Shown here: positions 1-11,635 of the stretch, in pieces
Numbering within the stretch: the stretch's first letter is position 1
Layout of the letters: every line of letters starts with the position of its first letter
Origin: Anas platyrhynchos
Lineage: Eukaryota > Chordata > Aves > Anseriformes > Anatidae
Direction: 5' to 3'
Length of the DNA stretch: 64,000 bases
Assembly: GCF_047663525.1 (NCBI RefSeq)
Contig: NC_092588.1
Span: forward strand, 106,287,001 to 106,351,000
Translations under genes and position numbers: made by a program
Notes under the pieces: model-generated
Seen by the model: the letters and a program-made list of their open reading frames with translations, nothing else
The model's database searches: none
What the model was told of the DNA's origin: nothing

Positions 1-173
1 AAAAAGGACCATACCTGGTTTCTCAGACTGACAAGCTACACATTTGTTATCTTCTGCCTTATTTGATACAAGACATATTGCACAGTCCCAAGAGCCTTTC
101 GGCTTCTTAAATTTGTCTCCAAAGTCCAGAGTGAGTGTCGTGTCAGTGCTGCTCGAGGAGGATGTCACTGTCA
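1..173 (-). pseudogene. NUP153: NUP153 zinc-finger exon, 3' fragment (copy 1)
   Basis: Read on the minus strand, 173 down to 15 encodes the third RanBP2-type zinc finger of NUP153 (GSWDCAICLVSNK, then DNKCVACQSEKPG) and ends at a GT donor (GTATGG) just below position 15. The start of the exon is missing: at 173/174 the coding sequence runs straight into block R. The same truncated join occurs at 61814/61815, and the full exon is at 58686-59297. A gene fragment made by rearrangement, not by retroposition, because the intron beyond the donor is retained. Confidence 0.85.
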
Positions 174-2359
174 TTCTAGCTCATAAGTTTTAAAGCACAA
201 TGATAGGTTGGGGTTTTTTTGCTATGCTTTTGACAGTTTCTGTAATCTTTTTGTTCATCAGTCTCTTCTTGGAGCATCATGAAATCATGTAAATATTCTA
301 GAAATGTAAAGAGTTAAATGGGGTCTAAAGATAGACTTGCCTGTGTAAATAAAAATTTGTTTCTGCAAACCTGCCAGCAAGGGATTTTACTGGTACCTGT
401 GTGCAGCACGTTCTCTTCTGGCTTGTGAAACTTAACAAGGTAGTAAGGGTATTTCATCTGCCTTTATTTTTATATGGGTGTTAGGACACAAGCGAAATCT
501 CGTTTTCACTTGTTTTCCTGGTCACTTAGGTAAGTGACAAGCCAAGCCCTTCATGTGCTTGCTTAGATTGGAAGTGTGTATGGGAGACACTTTCAGGCCT
601 TGCTGTGGAGCACCTGTCTGCTCCTTCCTGCAGGCTGCTGGCTCTAACTGTACTGCTGATATCTGCTAGGTCAGCTGAAATTGGCTTCTAAATCTGGTAT
701 TTTAAGCATATGGAAGCGTAGACTTGAACTGCCGTAGCTACAAACATCCCATGGAACGAGGATGAAGTCTGTTGGCACTCTGCATCAGCATTCAGCTTTC
801 CCTTGACCTTCTTACTGGTAGACTTCTCAGCTGACTTACAGCAAAGAAGTTGCTGCAATATAATACATATTCTTAAGCTAACAAAAAAAACTCTTGGAGA
901 AAACAGTTTGCTGGCTTAAAGAAGGAAAAATAACACCAGGAACAATAAAAAAAAATAATCCTAGTAACAGCTCCTTAAGTTATATCCTCTGCTACTCTCT
1001 AATTTCTCTGGTCTTCCTTCATTCATGGTAATGAAGTTTATAAAGCTTTGGTAGAAGGATGACAGTATTCAAGTCAAAGGAGAGGAGAGCAATGAGGAAA
1101 GCTTTGCTTGAAGCTAGGGCGGTCTTGCAAGTTGCTGCCTTTATATGCTGTTCTCATCTCGAAGGGTGTAGAGTATTTTCCAGTCATAGGGACTCCATAA
1201 CCCTATGAGTATTGAGAAATAGTTGCTAATTAACAGTGTATATAATAATTAACTGAGGCTGGAAACAAAAGAATATTCTTCCAAGAAAAAAAAGGAAGCA
1301 GAAATTACTGTACTTAATAGCGGTGGAAGCTGTTAAACCTAGCCGACACAGCTTTGGTACTGCCCTGTGTGTTTTGGGGGCAATATAAACCATAATTACT
1401 GTGATGGCAGGTAAGAATCAAATTCTTATGGCTTAGTGTAGTTAGGGAAAGTAGCAGTCGTAAGCTGGGTGCTGTTCTTGAATGTAATACAAATTCTCCT
1501 TTGTGACTCCTCAGTACTTAGAGGTTACTTCTAGCTGATCAGCAGAAACAGCTTCTGTTTGCCATTAGCTGTTGGGTTTTTGCTAGGAGTGTTTTCAGTC
1601 CTGAATTGAAATGACGACATCCTGAAACAGAAAAGGCTTTTGGAGTGTTACAGGAAACATGTTCTTCGTGGTTCTAGTGCCGGTGTACATGTAGGAAGAG
1701 ACAGAAGGCAAGGAACCTCACGTAGGCGGAGGGGGTGAGGTGGGTGAGGTGGCATCACAGTTTGAGCCGTTGCAGTTAGATCTTCCCAAAGCATGGAAGC
1801 AATGTGGCGGGGAATCAGGGGCTTGGTGGGTTGCTTCCTTGTGTGAGCCAGTGAGTCTTTAGAGGGGCAGATTAATAAGACAGGAGTTAGAGGTGGAATA
1901 GATGAAGCAAAGAAAATCTGGGTGGGAAAAGGGTTGCTTGTATGTGTATTTGGAATTGTTTCAGGGGATTGAGCTGGGGCAGATTCAAGGTAATAGATGC
2001 AGCCTCCTTGAATTTGGATGGCAGTGCTGAAGCTTCAGAGCCTTACAAGGTTTGATGCCACTTCAATTGTAGTGCGATTTTTTTTTTAACCTATTTTCTT
2101 CAATGTGAGCAGCAAGGCAGCTTCCAGGTGTGTGCCTGCTTTGACATGGCTTGCTTTGCATCACCAAACACAGTAGTTAGGTTGCATCGAGTACTTTGTG
2201 GAAACACTCGTTGTGTTGTCAACTGAAAAGGTAGTGCTACAGATGTGTTGGCCCAGCAGAAACAATGTGAAGTATCAGTGCTGTTTTTTGGCCTTTGAGA
2301 GGCTGGTCCCTAACATGTGACTTGTAATGAGGGTCCAATTAACTTCAATTAATCAATTA
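174..2359. repeat. Block R, copy 1 (3'UTR-like duplicated segment)
   Basis: About 2.2 kb of non-coding DNA that matches 38871-41003 and 61815-64000 almost base for base. It contains an AATAAA signal (348-353) early in the block, so it looks like a 3'UTR plus downstream flank. Copies 1 and 3 share a 15-base insertion (near 271-286) and a 9-base GGTGAGGTG duplication absent from the middle copy, so they are each other's closest relatives. I see no gene in it; the short open frame at the position equivalent to 39484-39711 is not supported. Confidence 0.9.
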
Positions 2360-2971
2360 ACTTGAGTGACTCACGTTAATAGACACCGTTTGACTGTATC
2401 GGCAAATATTTCTGAGTCATGAGTGTCATTAAAGGCCCGTCACCCTATGGAAATCCTTCTAAATAAGAAAAATGGAATTAAAATAAATAAATAAAGCAGC
2501 ATTTGAACTTATGAGCAAACATAGCGTAGCTGCCTTTGACACTGATCTGGAGGAGAAAAATCACGTTATCTTAATAGGGTTGCCTTAATAGGTTTGGTGT
2601 AGGTGAGGGAGGGAAGTGTTTTTTGTTGGCCCAGCTGTTCCATGTCCAATGCAGGAGGGGGCTGAGAGTGATTCCCTGAGCACGTTGGTGTGGAAATCAG
2701 TGATTTCACTGCCCGATGCGTGTTATTAAGGGCACAATGTGTACCCCGTTACCACTTTCATTTATTTTCTGTGGTGAAAATCCGTCACAGTGCCTATGTT
2801 TCCCGTGCCACATGGTAGAATTCAGCGTGGCGATCGCTTCCTGGACCAAGGCGGCCACGAACCCAGCCTCAAACACTGCGTGTGCTTGGGTTAACAGTGT
2901 GGGGGCTACTGGTGTGTTTTTTTTTTTTTGTTACTGGTGTGGTTGTGGGTTATCGGTGTGGGGGTTACTGG
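2360..2971. other. No gene recognised
   Basis: AT-rich sequence followed by a G/T-rich low-complexity stretch (about 2884-2975) in which GTTACTGGTGTGG-like and TTATCGGTGTGGGG-like words recur. A related word, TTATCGGTGGGGGG, occurs at about 11908 on the far side of the retroviral insertions. The two flanks may therefore have been one continuous sequence before the LTR elements arrived. Confidence 0.5.
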
Positions 2972-3480
2972 TGTGAGAAACACTCCGTAGCCAATAACTT
3001 AGGCTCAGGCGAGGATCTCAGTGAAGTAGTAATTTATTCGCGATTGCAATGGCGGGCGCCCCACAAGCAGGAGAGAGCGCATCTACTAGTTCCAAAACAC
3101 AGTTTATATACCTTTTGATGGCAGGACCCTCCCCTGTTTCCCCTCTGAGTGGGTAATCCAGGTTCACAATCTATCTGATGCTTCACAAACAATGCATGGC
3201 CTTCAGTTGCCGGCCTGTTAAATTTCAAATGTCTTTTGACATTTTTACTGCTTGAAGTGGTAATGTTTCTTCACTTATCTGACTTGACACCGTGATTTTC
3301 ACCTAATTGTCCTAAGGAGTCTGGTTGTCTGCGTTTCACTAGGTCGCCTGCTAAACTTTCTTATCACTGTAAGCATATCTCAGTACTGTAATACACAATA
3401 AATGTTCGTTCATTGTCTTCTGTAAAAACAAGGAGTTCTGTTTGAGGAACGGGAGTTGTGAAAACTCCCTGCTGAAGTAA
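2972..3480 (-). mobile_element. LTR fragment, minus orientation
   Basis: Read on the minus strand there is a TATA box (complement of 3103-3112), then an AATAAA signal (complement of 3033-3038), then an end in CTCACA next to 2972. That is the order expected of U3-R-U5. The U3 boundary is not visible, so the 3480 end is a guess. No internal retroviral genes adjoin it, so it is a solo LTR or a fragment. Confidence 0.55.
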
Positions 3481-3528
3481 GGAGCTGTATAATGCTTAGC
3501 TAGACACTATGAAAATTCCTTTGCTTAA

Positions 3529-3801
3529 TGTAACAAAAAAGAGAACCCTCTCCCCTTCTCTCCTTCTGCATCTCAGTAGCCTCTTTTGTTCAAAAGACAC
3601 CGCTGCAAAGTTCATGTAGCCATCTCCTGATAAGTTGTTAAACTAGTGTATCAACATCTTGCCTTCCTGTCTCACGCTGGGCCAACATGACCAAATAAAG
3701 AAAGAAGTTGGACCACAACGCCGAGGAAGACTACGGCCTTCATCTTCACGACCACCAGAGGGACAGAGACGACCCCCTAGCAACAGTGCGCGCAGTCGCA
3801 G
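3529..3801 (+). mobile_element. Older LTR, upstream half (split by provirus)
   Basis: Starts near TGTAACAAAAAAG and runs up to the provirus at 3802. Its apparent continuation is 11636-11850, which carries a TATA box and a polyadenylation signal in the same orientation. The provirus at 3802-11635 is flanked by GCAG on both sides, as expected if it was inserted into this element. The left edge is approximate. Confidence 0.5.
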
Positions 3802-4374
3802 TGATTAAGGAGGTATTGGGGAGGTATTGGGGAGGCAAGGACAATCCCCAGACATGGACTGTATATCTCGAAACAAGACACTGGAACTCATGATAAGGAA
3901 GCGGCAGACGGACAGAGAAACAAACGTAAGGACTATAAATCTCGAAACTGGACATTGGAATTCATTATAAAGATACAACAAACGGAAGAATTGGCAACAA
4001 CCAGCTCTCGCAATTAAGAAACGTGCCAATTCAGCAGATTCCTGACCAAAGGTGAAAAGTACACTGTGAGGAAGACTCGGGGTCTTCCTCCCAAAGACCC
4101 CTGCCCACGTCCCAAAGACCCCTGCCCACAATTCTTGGGAGGCTCTACGCAGGCGCAAGGTGCCAAAAGGCTAATTAGCATGAGAAGCGAGGGAAGGCGG
4201 GGATAGGTAATGCGTATGTATAGGCGCTTGTAGAATATTGATAGATTGATTGTATAAATTCAAGACTGCTTTCCGCTTTGGGTATGCACGATAGGTGGAG
4301 AGATCCCCCGTGCATCCAGCGCTGCAATAAAGAATATACCACTTAAAGGAATTTCGGCTTCGATCTTTGAATCA
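3802..4374 (+). repeat. 5' LTR of provirus
   Basis: Begins TGATTAAGG and ends GAATCA, matching 11063-11635. U3 holds an imperfect duplication of about 75 bp (around 3857 and 3930, both containing a CTCGAAAC-like word) and a doubled CCCAAAGACCCCTGCCCAC near 4090-4130, which could act as enhancer repeats. A TATA-like GTATAAATTC lies at about 4252 and AATAAA at 4326-4331, marking U3/R/U5 order on the plus strand. Confidence 0.9.
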
Positions 4375-4377
4375 ATC

Positions 4378-4395
4378 TGGCACCCCAGATGGGAC
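4378..4395 (+). promoter_or_regulatory. Primer-binding site, probably tRNA-Arg
   Basis: TGGCACCCCAGATGGGAC starts three bases after the LTR. It begins with the obligatory TGG (complement of tRNA CCA). By its sequence it best fits the 3' end of a tRNA-Arg (CCU type). The tRNA identity is from memory and not checked. Confidence 0.65.
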
Positions 4396-4579
4396 AACCT
4401 CTCTGCCGGTCCGCAGGACCCGCTGGGGACAGGACTCCCTAGGGTACCCCCGGGATTTCCCGGAGGGACTCCTCGACTCACCGGATCACTGCGGAGGCAG
4501 ACAAGGACCCCATCATTGTAAGTGAGTATATTCTTTATTCTGGTTTGGTTTTCTGGTAGACCGGTCATCTGGGACTGTC

Positions 4580-4800
4580 CAGTAAGTCGGAAGGTGACTT
4601 CTGCAGGACAGTATTTGGTATATACTTTGTGGTTAGTACCACAAGTATATCTGGGGACCTTGAGGTCCATCTGTATCTGGAACAGTCTGTAAGTCAGAAG
4701 GTGATCTTCTGCGAGGCAGTGTTTGGTATATACTTTGTGGTAAGCACCATAAGTATATTTGGGGACCTTAAGGAAAGAGCTCGCTTTAAGGTCCATCTGG
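4580..4800 (+). repeat. Tandem duplication of about 107 bp in the proviral leader
   Basis: GTAAGTCGGAAGG at 4582 recurs as GTAAGTCAGAAGG at 4689, and GGTATATACTTTGTGG at 4617 recurs at 4725. The two units differ at several positions, so the duplication predates this insertion. It lies between the primer site and gag, where packaging and splicing signals normally sit. Each unit carries its own GTAAGT-like word, so a splice donor may have been duplicated. Confidence 0.85.
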
Positions 4801-5140
4801 AATTGTGTTGTTTATTTCGGTTTTCTGACTCATGGAGTATGGTATTTAACTCTGGTTATTGTTACTGTGATTTTGGCTATTTTTCTGGTGGTAATAGTAG
4901 GTTCGTGGCATTGTTATAAGAAAGATATCGTTATGGTGTTACACAGTTCGTTTTTCTGACTTATCGCATGTAGAATTTGACTCTGACTATTGTTATTGTG
5001 ATTTTAGCAATATTGCTGGTAATAGTAGCTTTGTGACATCGCTACTGAAAGATATTGCGTGCCTGTAATTTTGTGAGTGATACGTTTTTGTGATACGCTT
5101 TTGTAAGTAACACGTGTATTCTGAAAGTGTAAACTGGAAA

Positions 5141-6329
5141 ATGGGGGGGCGAGTAAGCAGTGAAATTCCTAAGAAAAGTGCGTTAGGATGTGTTTTGAAT
5201 CACTGGAAGGATATTGGAGGATCTGCCGGTGAAAGTGTGAACAGGAAAACATTGATAAAATATTGTAATCAATGGTGGCCGCTTTATAAGCTGGAATGTG
5301 GAGAAAAGTGGCCCCTAAATGGAACTTTAAACTCTAATGTTTTGCTACAGTTAATGTTGGTTTTGAGAAGGAAAACAGGATGAAATGTTGTATACTGATG
5401 TTGTTTCAGCATCTTGGTGGGAAAAGGTACGGAATTAAGTTGGCCCCTGACTGAGCCTTTTATGTTGGCATTAGAGAAGTACAGGCTGGAGAAAGATAAA
5501 GGAAGTGTTAAAAGGGTTGTTGAAAGTGTTAAAGGTGTTTGAAGTTGAATGAGCAGGGAAAGAGGATGTAGGAATGTTAATAGTTCTGCCTCTGCTCTAG
5601 GCAGAGATCTTAAAATCATGGGCGTTAGCCCTTTGGGGCAAATGGATCATGATGGGTCCGAGAGAGAGTTGTTATGGAAACAGAAAAACAGTTAACTCTT
5701 AAAACAACCTGAGTTCATGTGCGAGCTCAGATTACCGATGGGACCGCTCAGGGAACTGTGGACAACTGCATTCCCCTGACCGACCCCACTGAGACCCTAA
5801 TCATCCCTAAAATTATGAACGGCTAAGTAAATACTAAAATCTGGATGAATTGGCAATTGAGAATATGCTTCCAACAAGGTCTAAAAGAAACCCCATCCGA
5901 ATTTCTTGAAAGGCTGAGGGCAGCAATGCAGAAGTTTACCACTATAGACCCTTCCTCTGAGGGGGGGTAGACTTCAATTAGTATCTCTATTTTTGGGTCA
6001 ATCGGCGGAAGATATTAGACGAAAACTTCAGAAAATGAAAGAACCAGACGTAAGGGATTTGGAAAGATTAGTAGAAGAAGCCTGGAGAGTGTTTAGAAAT
6101 CGTGAGGGGAATGAAAGGCAAAAGTTAGGTGAGACGATTGCAGCAGCCACTGTGGCAGCCCTGCGAAAGCAGGAAGAATCTTTTCGAGGCAGGAGAAGGG
6201 GGGGGGAAGGTAATTCGACTCCCCTTGCGGGCTGAACAGTGTGCCTATTGTAAAGAGATAGGACACTGGAAAAGGGAATGCCCGAAGCGGCAAGAGGAAA
6301 AGAAGCTATTAATGGCTACAAAACAATGA
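5141..6329 (+). pseudogene. gag: Provirus gag, degraded
   Basis: The ATG at 5141 opens MGGRVSSEIP, with a Gly2 that would be myristoylated, and a matrix-like frame runs to a stop at 5383. The middle of gag has no long frame. Around 5880-5960 a capsid-like stretch (ETPSEFLERLR) remains. From 5993 to 6235 a helical, charged segment is open in one frame. The nucleocapsid is in another frame at 6129-6329, with one complete CCHC knuckle (CAYCKEIGHWKREC, 6242-6283). The switch between these last two frames coincides with a run of about nine G at 6198-6206, the likely site of an indel. Gag could not be made whole from this copy. Confidence 0.85.
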
Positions 6330-9300
6330 AGGAGACCGGGGGACTCTACCCTAGCAGATCCACTGGTTAAAATTAAGCCAGGGAAATTGGGTCGGGAAGT
6401 AGAATTTTTAGTAGATACAGGAGCTACATATTCAGTGTTAAATCAGAAGTTGATGCCAGAAGATAAAGGTTTTGTGACAGTGGTGGGGGCAACGGGTAGA
6501 CACGAAAAAGCTTTCTTTTTAAAGCCATTAGAATATGAATTGGGGAAGCAAATGGGAATACATAGGTTTTTGTATTTGCCGGGATCTCCTAGATCTTTAT
6601 TGGGACGGGATTTATTAGAGCAATTAGAAGCTGAAATTGTTTTTGAAAAGGGAAGGGTAGAGTTAAGAGTAAAAGAAGACCGACTTATAAGTGCACTAAG
6701 TTTGGTATTGATCCAAACTGATTCTTTTAATGAAACCCTTCTGGAAATCCAGGATCAGGTTTATCCAGGGGTGTGGGAATCTGATGTCCCTGGGAAAGCA
6801 AAGAATGCTGCACCAATAATGGTAAAATTAAAACCAGGAGAGAAGCCAGTAAAGGTTAAGCAGTACCCCCTTAGAATAGAAGATAGAAGAGGAATAAAAG
6901 ATACAATAGATAAGTTTTTGAAATATGGGTTACTGGTCGAGTGTGAATCAGAATATAATACTCCCATCTTACCAATTAAGAAACCGGATGGGAAGAGTTA
7001 TAGGTTAGTACAGGACTTGAGAGCAATAAACAGGATCACTGAAGACATACACCCTGTGGCAGCAAACCCTTATACGCTATTGACCAAGTTAAGGGACAAG
7101 TTGGTCTGGTTTACCGTACTGGATTTAAAGGATGCCTTCTTTTGTTTAACCTTGGCCCCAGAAAGCCGAAACCTCTTTGCCTTTGAATGGGAAAATCCTG
7201 ACTCAGGACGAAAAGTCCAGTTGACATGGACAGTGCTTCCTCAGGGGTTTAAAAATAGCCCTACGATTTTTGGTAATCAACTTGCAAAGGAACTTGAATC
7301 CTGGGAAGCCCCCAATTCTGCAGGGGTCCTGCTGCAATATGTTGATGATCTCTTGATTGCTACCGAAGACAGGGGAAGCTGCATACAGTGGACGGTGAGC
7401 CTCCTTAATTTCCTAGGAATGAATGGATACCGGGTTTCACAACAGAAGGCACAATTGGTTCAAACCCACGTGACGTACCTAGGATTTGAGATCTCAGGAG
7501 GACAACGTGAATTGGGGACGGAACGCAAGGAAGCAATCTGTCGTACCCCAGAACCACAGACTGTTAAAGAATTACGAACTTTCCTAGGAATGACAGGTTG
7601 GTGCAGATTATGGATCAACAATTATGGATTAATTGTAAGGCCTTCGTCTGATTTAATTAAAGATAACTGCATAAGACTAATATGGACAGGAGAAGCCCGA
7701 GCAGCCTTTAAGAAGTTTAAGATGGAGTTGATGCGAGCCCCAGCTCTTGGTTTACCAGATTTGTCTAAACCCTTTTGGTTATACTCCTGTGAAAGACAGG
7801 GTATGGCCTTAGGGGTACTAGCACAAAAGTTGGGACCTTACAAAAGGGCAGTGGCTTATTTCTCTAAACAATTGGATGAAGTAAGTAAAGGATGGCCAGG
7901 CTGCCTGCGAGCAGTGGCAGCCGTAATTATGAATATACAAGAAGCCCGGAAATTTACAATGGGGCAGAAGATAACAGTGTTTGTCTCACACACTGTGTCA
8001 GCAGTTTTAGAACAAAAGGGGGCTCATTGGTTATCTCCTCAGAGATTTTTGAAATATCAAGCAATATTGGTAGAACAGGACGATGTGGAAATTGTGATAA
8101 CTAATATTGTGAATCCAGCCTCTTTTCTTAGTGATGCTCCGGTGGAACCTGTGATTCACGATTGTTTAGAAACTATGGAGACTGTGTATTCCAGCCGACC
8201 AGACCTTAAGGAGGAGCCCATGGAAGATGCAGAAGAAACTTGGTTCACGGATGGGAGCAGTTTTGTTACACAAGGACAATGTAAAGCTGGATATGCTATA
8301 ACAACTACTCAGCAGGTAATTGAGTCTAAGCCTTTACCCCCTGGAACATCAGCTCAAAAGGCGGAGATAGTTGCTCTCACGAGAGCATTGGAACTGGCAG
8401 CTGGAAAAAGGGTAAATATTTGGACAGATTCTAAATATGCATTCGGCGTGGTACGTGCTCATGGAGCGATTTGGAAAGAACGTGGATTACTGACTGCTCA
8501 GGGAAAACAGATAAAACATGCTGAAGAAATTTTAAAATTGTTAGAGGCTGTAAAACAACCAGAAAAAGTGGCTATTATGCATTGCCGAGGGCATCAAAGA
8601 GGATCCACCGACTTCGAGATTGGGAACAGATTGGCTGATAAAGAGGCAAGAAGGGCGGCGGAAAGAGGTCAAGTGGAAGTGCTTGCTTTAATACCAGATG
8701 GTAAAATTCAGACATTAGAGAAAGGACAGGCTCCTAAATATTCAAAAGAAGATTTAAAGTTGATCGAGGATCTAAAAGGGAAGCTGAATGTTGATGGGTG
8801 GGCTCATTTGAAGGACAACAGGGTTGTTATGCCCTCTAATTTGGTGTGGCCTATGGTTTTGGGGGAACACAACAAAACCCACTGGGGAGCCGATGCCCTG
8901 TATAAACTATTAAATCGAGTCTTGGTAGCAAGAAATCTGTATACCACAATAAGGCAGGTAACCCAACAATGTGACACCTGTATGCGTCATAATCCCAATA
9001 CAGGAAATAGGGTGACATTTGGTGTCATTGATAAAGGGAATTATTCGGGGCAACTGTGGCAAATTGATTTTTCAGAACTCCCTAGAAAAGGGGGGTATTG
9101 TTATTTACTGGTTCTGACTGACATGATTTCAGGAAAGCCTGAGGCCTTTCCCTGTCAAACAAACAAAGCAAGAAGAAGTGGTTAAAGTCTTGTTAAATGA
9201 AATAATACCATGCTTTGGGATTCTAGTAGCAATGTCTTCTGATAGAGTTTCACATTTTTGTGTGCAAGTGGTACAACAGATAAGTAAGATTCTAAAGATA

Positions 9301-9889
9301 TTCTAAAGACAACTGCATACTCTTTATAGACCGCAGGCAAGTGGACAGGTAGAAAAAATGAAACATTTAATTAAACAACAAATAGCTAAAATCGGACAAG
9401 AATCTAATTTGTCATGACCTCAATCCCTCCCTTTAGCATTACTTAGAATTTGAGTTAAACCTAGAATAAAAGGGAATTTGAGTCCCTTTGAAATTTTATA
9501 TGGAAGGCCATATCAATTTATATTTAGTGGAGAGGATCTAATGCAGCTAGGATTAGAATATTTATATGCATATATAACTGAACTTCAGAAATAAATAAAT
9601 AAAGTACATAAATTTGTTCTCAGGACCTGGGCTAGACGGTTGGATCAACCAATCCACCCTTTTAAGCTCAGGGATTATATATATAAAGAATTTTTTCAGG
9701 ACAACCCCTAGAGGAAAAACGGAAGGAAAGTGGACGGGACTATACCAGGTATTACTGACAACACACACCGCCATTAAGATTAAGGAGCAAGCAGCTTGGA
9801 TCCACGATTCAAGGGTGAAGAAGGCCCTGGCAAGGATATGGACCACCACTCCAATTGGACCAACAAAATTATGGTTTTCCAGATCCTAA
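6330..9889 (+). pseudogene. pol: Provirus pol (protease-RT-RNase H-integrase), truncated
   Basis: An open frame of over 930 codons follows the gag TGA stop in the same frame. Residue numbers count from 6387. Protease: LVDTGA (8-13) and LLGRDLL (about 71). Reverse transcriptase: LDLKDAF (D246), LPQGF (284-288), YVDD (318-321). RNase H: TDGSS (D622) and WTDSK (D681). Integrase: zinc-binding H828, H832, C862, C865 and the first catalytic Asp in WQIDF (894). The frame then ends at 9185. Integrase continues in other frames with further stops (PQASGQVEK near 9335, LSPFEILYGRPYQ near 9480, C-terminal domain 9614-9889 overlapping env). All enzymes except integrase look intact, but the polyprotein is cut inside the integrase core. 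Confidence 0.9.
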
Positions 9890-11025
9890 TGATTGCAGGG
9901 GTGTGGTTCTCAGATTCGGGGTGGGCAGTTTGGGACGAGAACTTACACCTGTCCCTGATACAAACAATTTCTCAAGTAATTAATAAGACAAACTGTTGGG
10001 TATGCACCCATCTGCCACAGCATGGGAATAAGGGTGTATCGTTAATCAGGATTCCCTTGCCTGCAAACTTACCTTGGACTAATTTGTGGGAAAACACATC
10101 TTGGGGTCAAAAATATGAAGAAGTTTTGGAACTAGAAGTTAGTAGCTTCGTGCCATTGGAATCTTACTATGTATGTGTACAAAGGTGTAACCCGCCTAAG
10201 GGTATGGGAAAACAGGATTGTATAAATACGGGTACTACTTATGTGGGAAATCAGACATCTTGTAATCAAACAATTGATATTAGTACAACTAGCAGTTGGG
10301 CAAATTCAACCAGCTGGCCAGTTCCAGAAGGAAAAGGGTGGTATTGGCTATGCAATGATACAGCCCGTAAGGTCTTGCCCGAGAACTGGAAGGGAACTTG
10401 CACTCTTGGAGCAGTAGTCCCCAGTATGACAGTACATGATGTAGTGCCTCGAGGTTACTTGAGAAATCATATCTGGAGAATTAGACGAAAAATTAACAAT
10501 CCATTGATAGAGAGACACACCGCTTTTCATAGTTTTGTTCGATGGTTTATCCCATGGTTAGGAGTGAATGAATTGGAAAAGGCGATAGTTAATATTTCTG
10601 CAATTATAGAGAAGTTAGAAAACAAAACTCTGGATGCTATAAAGGCTCAACAAGAAGAGATATCTAGTTTATCACAGGTAGTATTACAAAATCGGATGGC
10701 CCTAGACTTGTTACTGGCCGCTCAAGGGGGAGTCTGTACAGTAATAAATACAAGTTGTTGTATGTATGTAGATCAGAGTGGAAGGATCTCTACCGACCTG
10801 GAAGAAATACGGAAGCAGACAAGGGTCCTACATGAGATCAGTAAAGATGATCTTTCATGGAGTTTTAGTGAAATATGGAATAAGTTAACCGCCTGGTTGC
10901 CCAACTTCCAATGGTTGGAACAAGTGTTCATTGCTCTAATCACATTAGTAGTGTTAGGAATATTTGTGTGCATGTTGTTTAGATGCCTGCTTTGTTGTGT
11001 TACTGTAAATAATGAAAGTATCTGA
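9796..11025 (+). CDS. env: Provirus envelope glycoprotein, open frame
   Basis: 409 codons with no internal stop. Seen: a hydrophobic signal-like segment (about 24-44), a CWVC motif (67-70), many N-glycosylation sites, a basic RIRR cleavage-type site (228-231), a leucine-rich helical region, a conserved [15 protein letters not shown] segment (298-312), CX6CC (C314, C321, C322) and a membrane anchor (about 378-400) with a short cysteine-rich tail. CXXC plus CX6CC is the signature of gamma-type Env with disulfide-linked subunits. The surface subunit is only about 185 residues, far shorter than in typical gammaretroviruses, and CWVC lies close to its N-terminus, so most of a receptor-binding region seems absent. 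The first ATG is uncertain: a start at codon 15 or 26 would put the signal peptide nearer the N-terminus. Env overlaps the end of pol and would be expressed from a spliced RNA. Confidence 0.85.
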   Translation: MDPRFKGEEGPGKDMDHHSNWTNKIMVFQILMIAGVWFSDSGWAVWDENLHLSLIQTISQVINKTNCWVCTHLPQHGNKGVSLIRIPLPANLPWTNLWENTSWGQKYEEVLELEVSSFVPLESYYVCVQRCNPPKGMGKQDCINTGTTYVGNQTSCNQTIDISTTSSWANSTSWPVPEGKGWYWLCNDTARKVLPENWKGTCTLGAVVPSMTVHDVVPRGYLRNHIWRIRRKINNPLIERHTAFHSFVRWFIPWLGVNELEKAIVNISAIIEKLENKTLDAIKAQQEEISSLSQVVLQNRMALDLLLAAQGGVCTVINTSCCMYVDQSGRISTDLEEIRKQTRVLHEISKDDLSWSFSEIWNKLTAWLPNFQWLEQVFIALITLVVLGIFVCMLFRCLLCCVTVNNESI

Positions 11026-11045
11026 TGCAAAAGAATTTGCATGGG

Positions 11046-11062
11046 AAAAGAAAAGGGGGGAT
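11046..11062 (+). promoter_or_regulatory. Polypurine tract
   Basis: AAAAGAAAAGGGGGGAT immediately precedes the TGATTAAGG of the 3' LTR: the usual plus-strand priming site of a retrovirus. Confidence 0.85.
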
Positions 11063-11635
11063 TGATTAAGGAGGTACTGGGGAGGTATTGGGGAGGCAAG
11101 GACAATCCCCAGACATGGACTGTATATCTCGAAACAAGACACTGGAACTCATGATAAGGAAGCGGCAGACGGACAGAGAAACAAATGTAAGGACTATAAA
11201 TCTCAAAACTGGACATTGGAATTTATTATAAAGATACAACAAACGGAAGAATTGGCAACAACCAGCTCTCGCAATTAAGAAACGTGCCAATTCAGCAGAT
11301 TCCTGACCAAAGGTGAAAAGTACACTGTGAGGAAGACTCGGGGTCTTCCTCCCAAAGACCCCTGCCCACGTCCCAAAGACCCCTGCCCACAATTCTTGGG
11401 AGGCTCTACGCAGGCGCAAGGTGCCAAAAGGCTAATTAGCATGAGAAGCGAGGGAAGGCGGGGATAGGTAATGCGTATGTATAGGCGCTTGTAGAATATT
11501 GATAGATTGATTGTATAAATTCAAGACTGCTTTCCGCTTTGGGTATGCACGATAGGTGGAGAGATCCCCCGTGCATCCAGCGCTGCAATAAAGAATATAC
11601 CACTTAAAGGAATTTCGGCTTCGATCTTTGAATCA
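11063..11635 (+). repeat. 3' LTR of provirus
   Basis: 573 bp, the same length as the 5' LTR, with about four substitutions, all within the first 170 bp. TG...CA ends. Followed by GCAG, which also precedes the 5' LTR. Confidence 0.92.

Larger units (their letters stand above)
3802..11635 (+). mobile_element. Class-I (gammaretrovirus-like) endogenous provirus
   Basis: A complete proviral layout: 573-bp LTR, primer-binding site, leader with a GTAAGT donor, gag, pol, env, polypurine tract, 573-bp LTR, and a 4-bp target duplication GCAG. Gag and pol lie in one frame around a TGA stop, Gag has a single CCHC knuckle, and Env has a CXXC and a CX6CC motif; together these point to the gammaretroviral class. 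I count about four differences between the LTRs, so the insertion is fairly recent. Gag and pol carry frameshifts and stops, so the copy is not replication-competent as it stands. The env frame remains open. Confidence 0.92.

Noticed and set aside
3708-4158. Short frames in the proviral LTR on both strands
   Set aside because: They recur in the 3' LTR and have no protein features.
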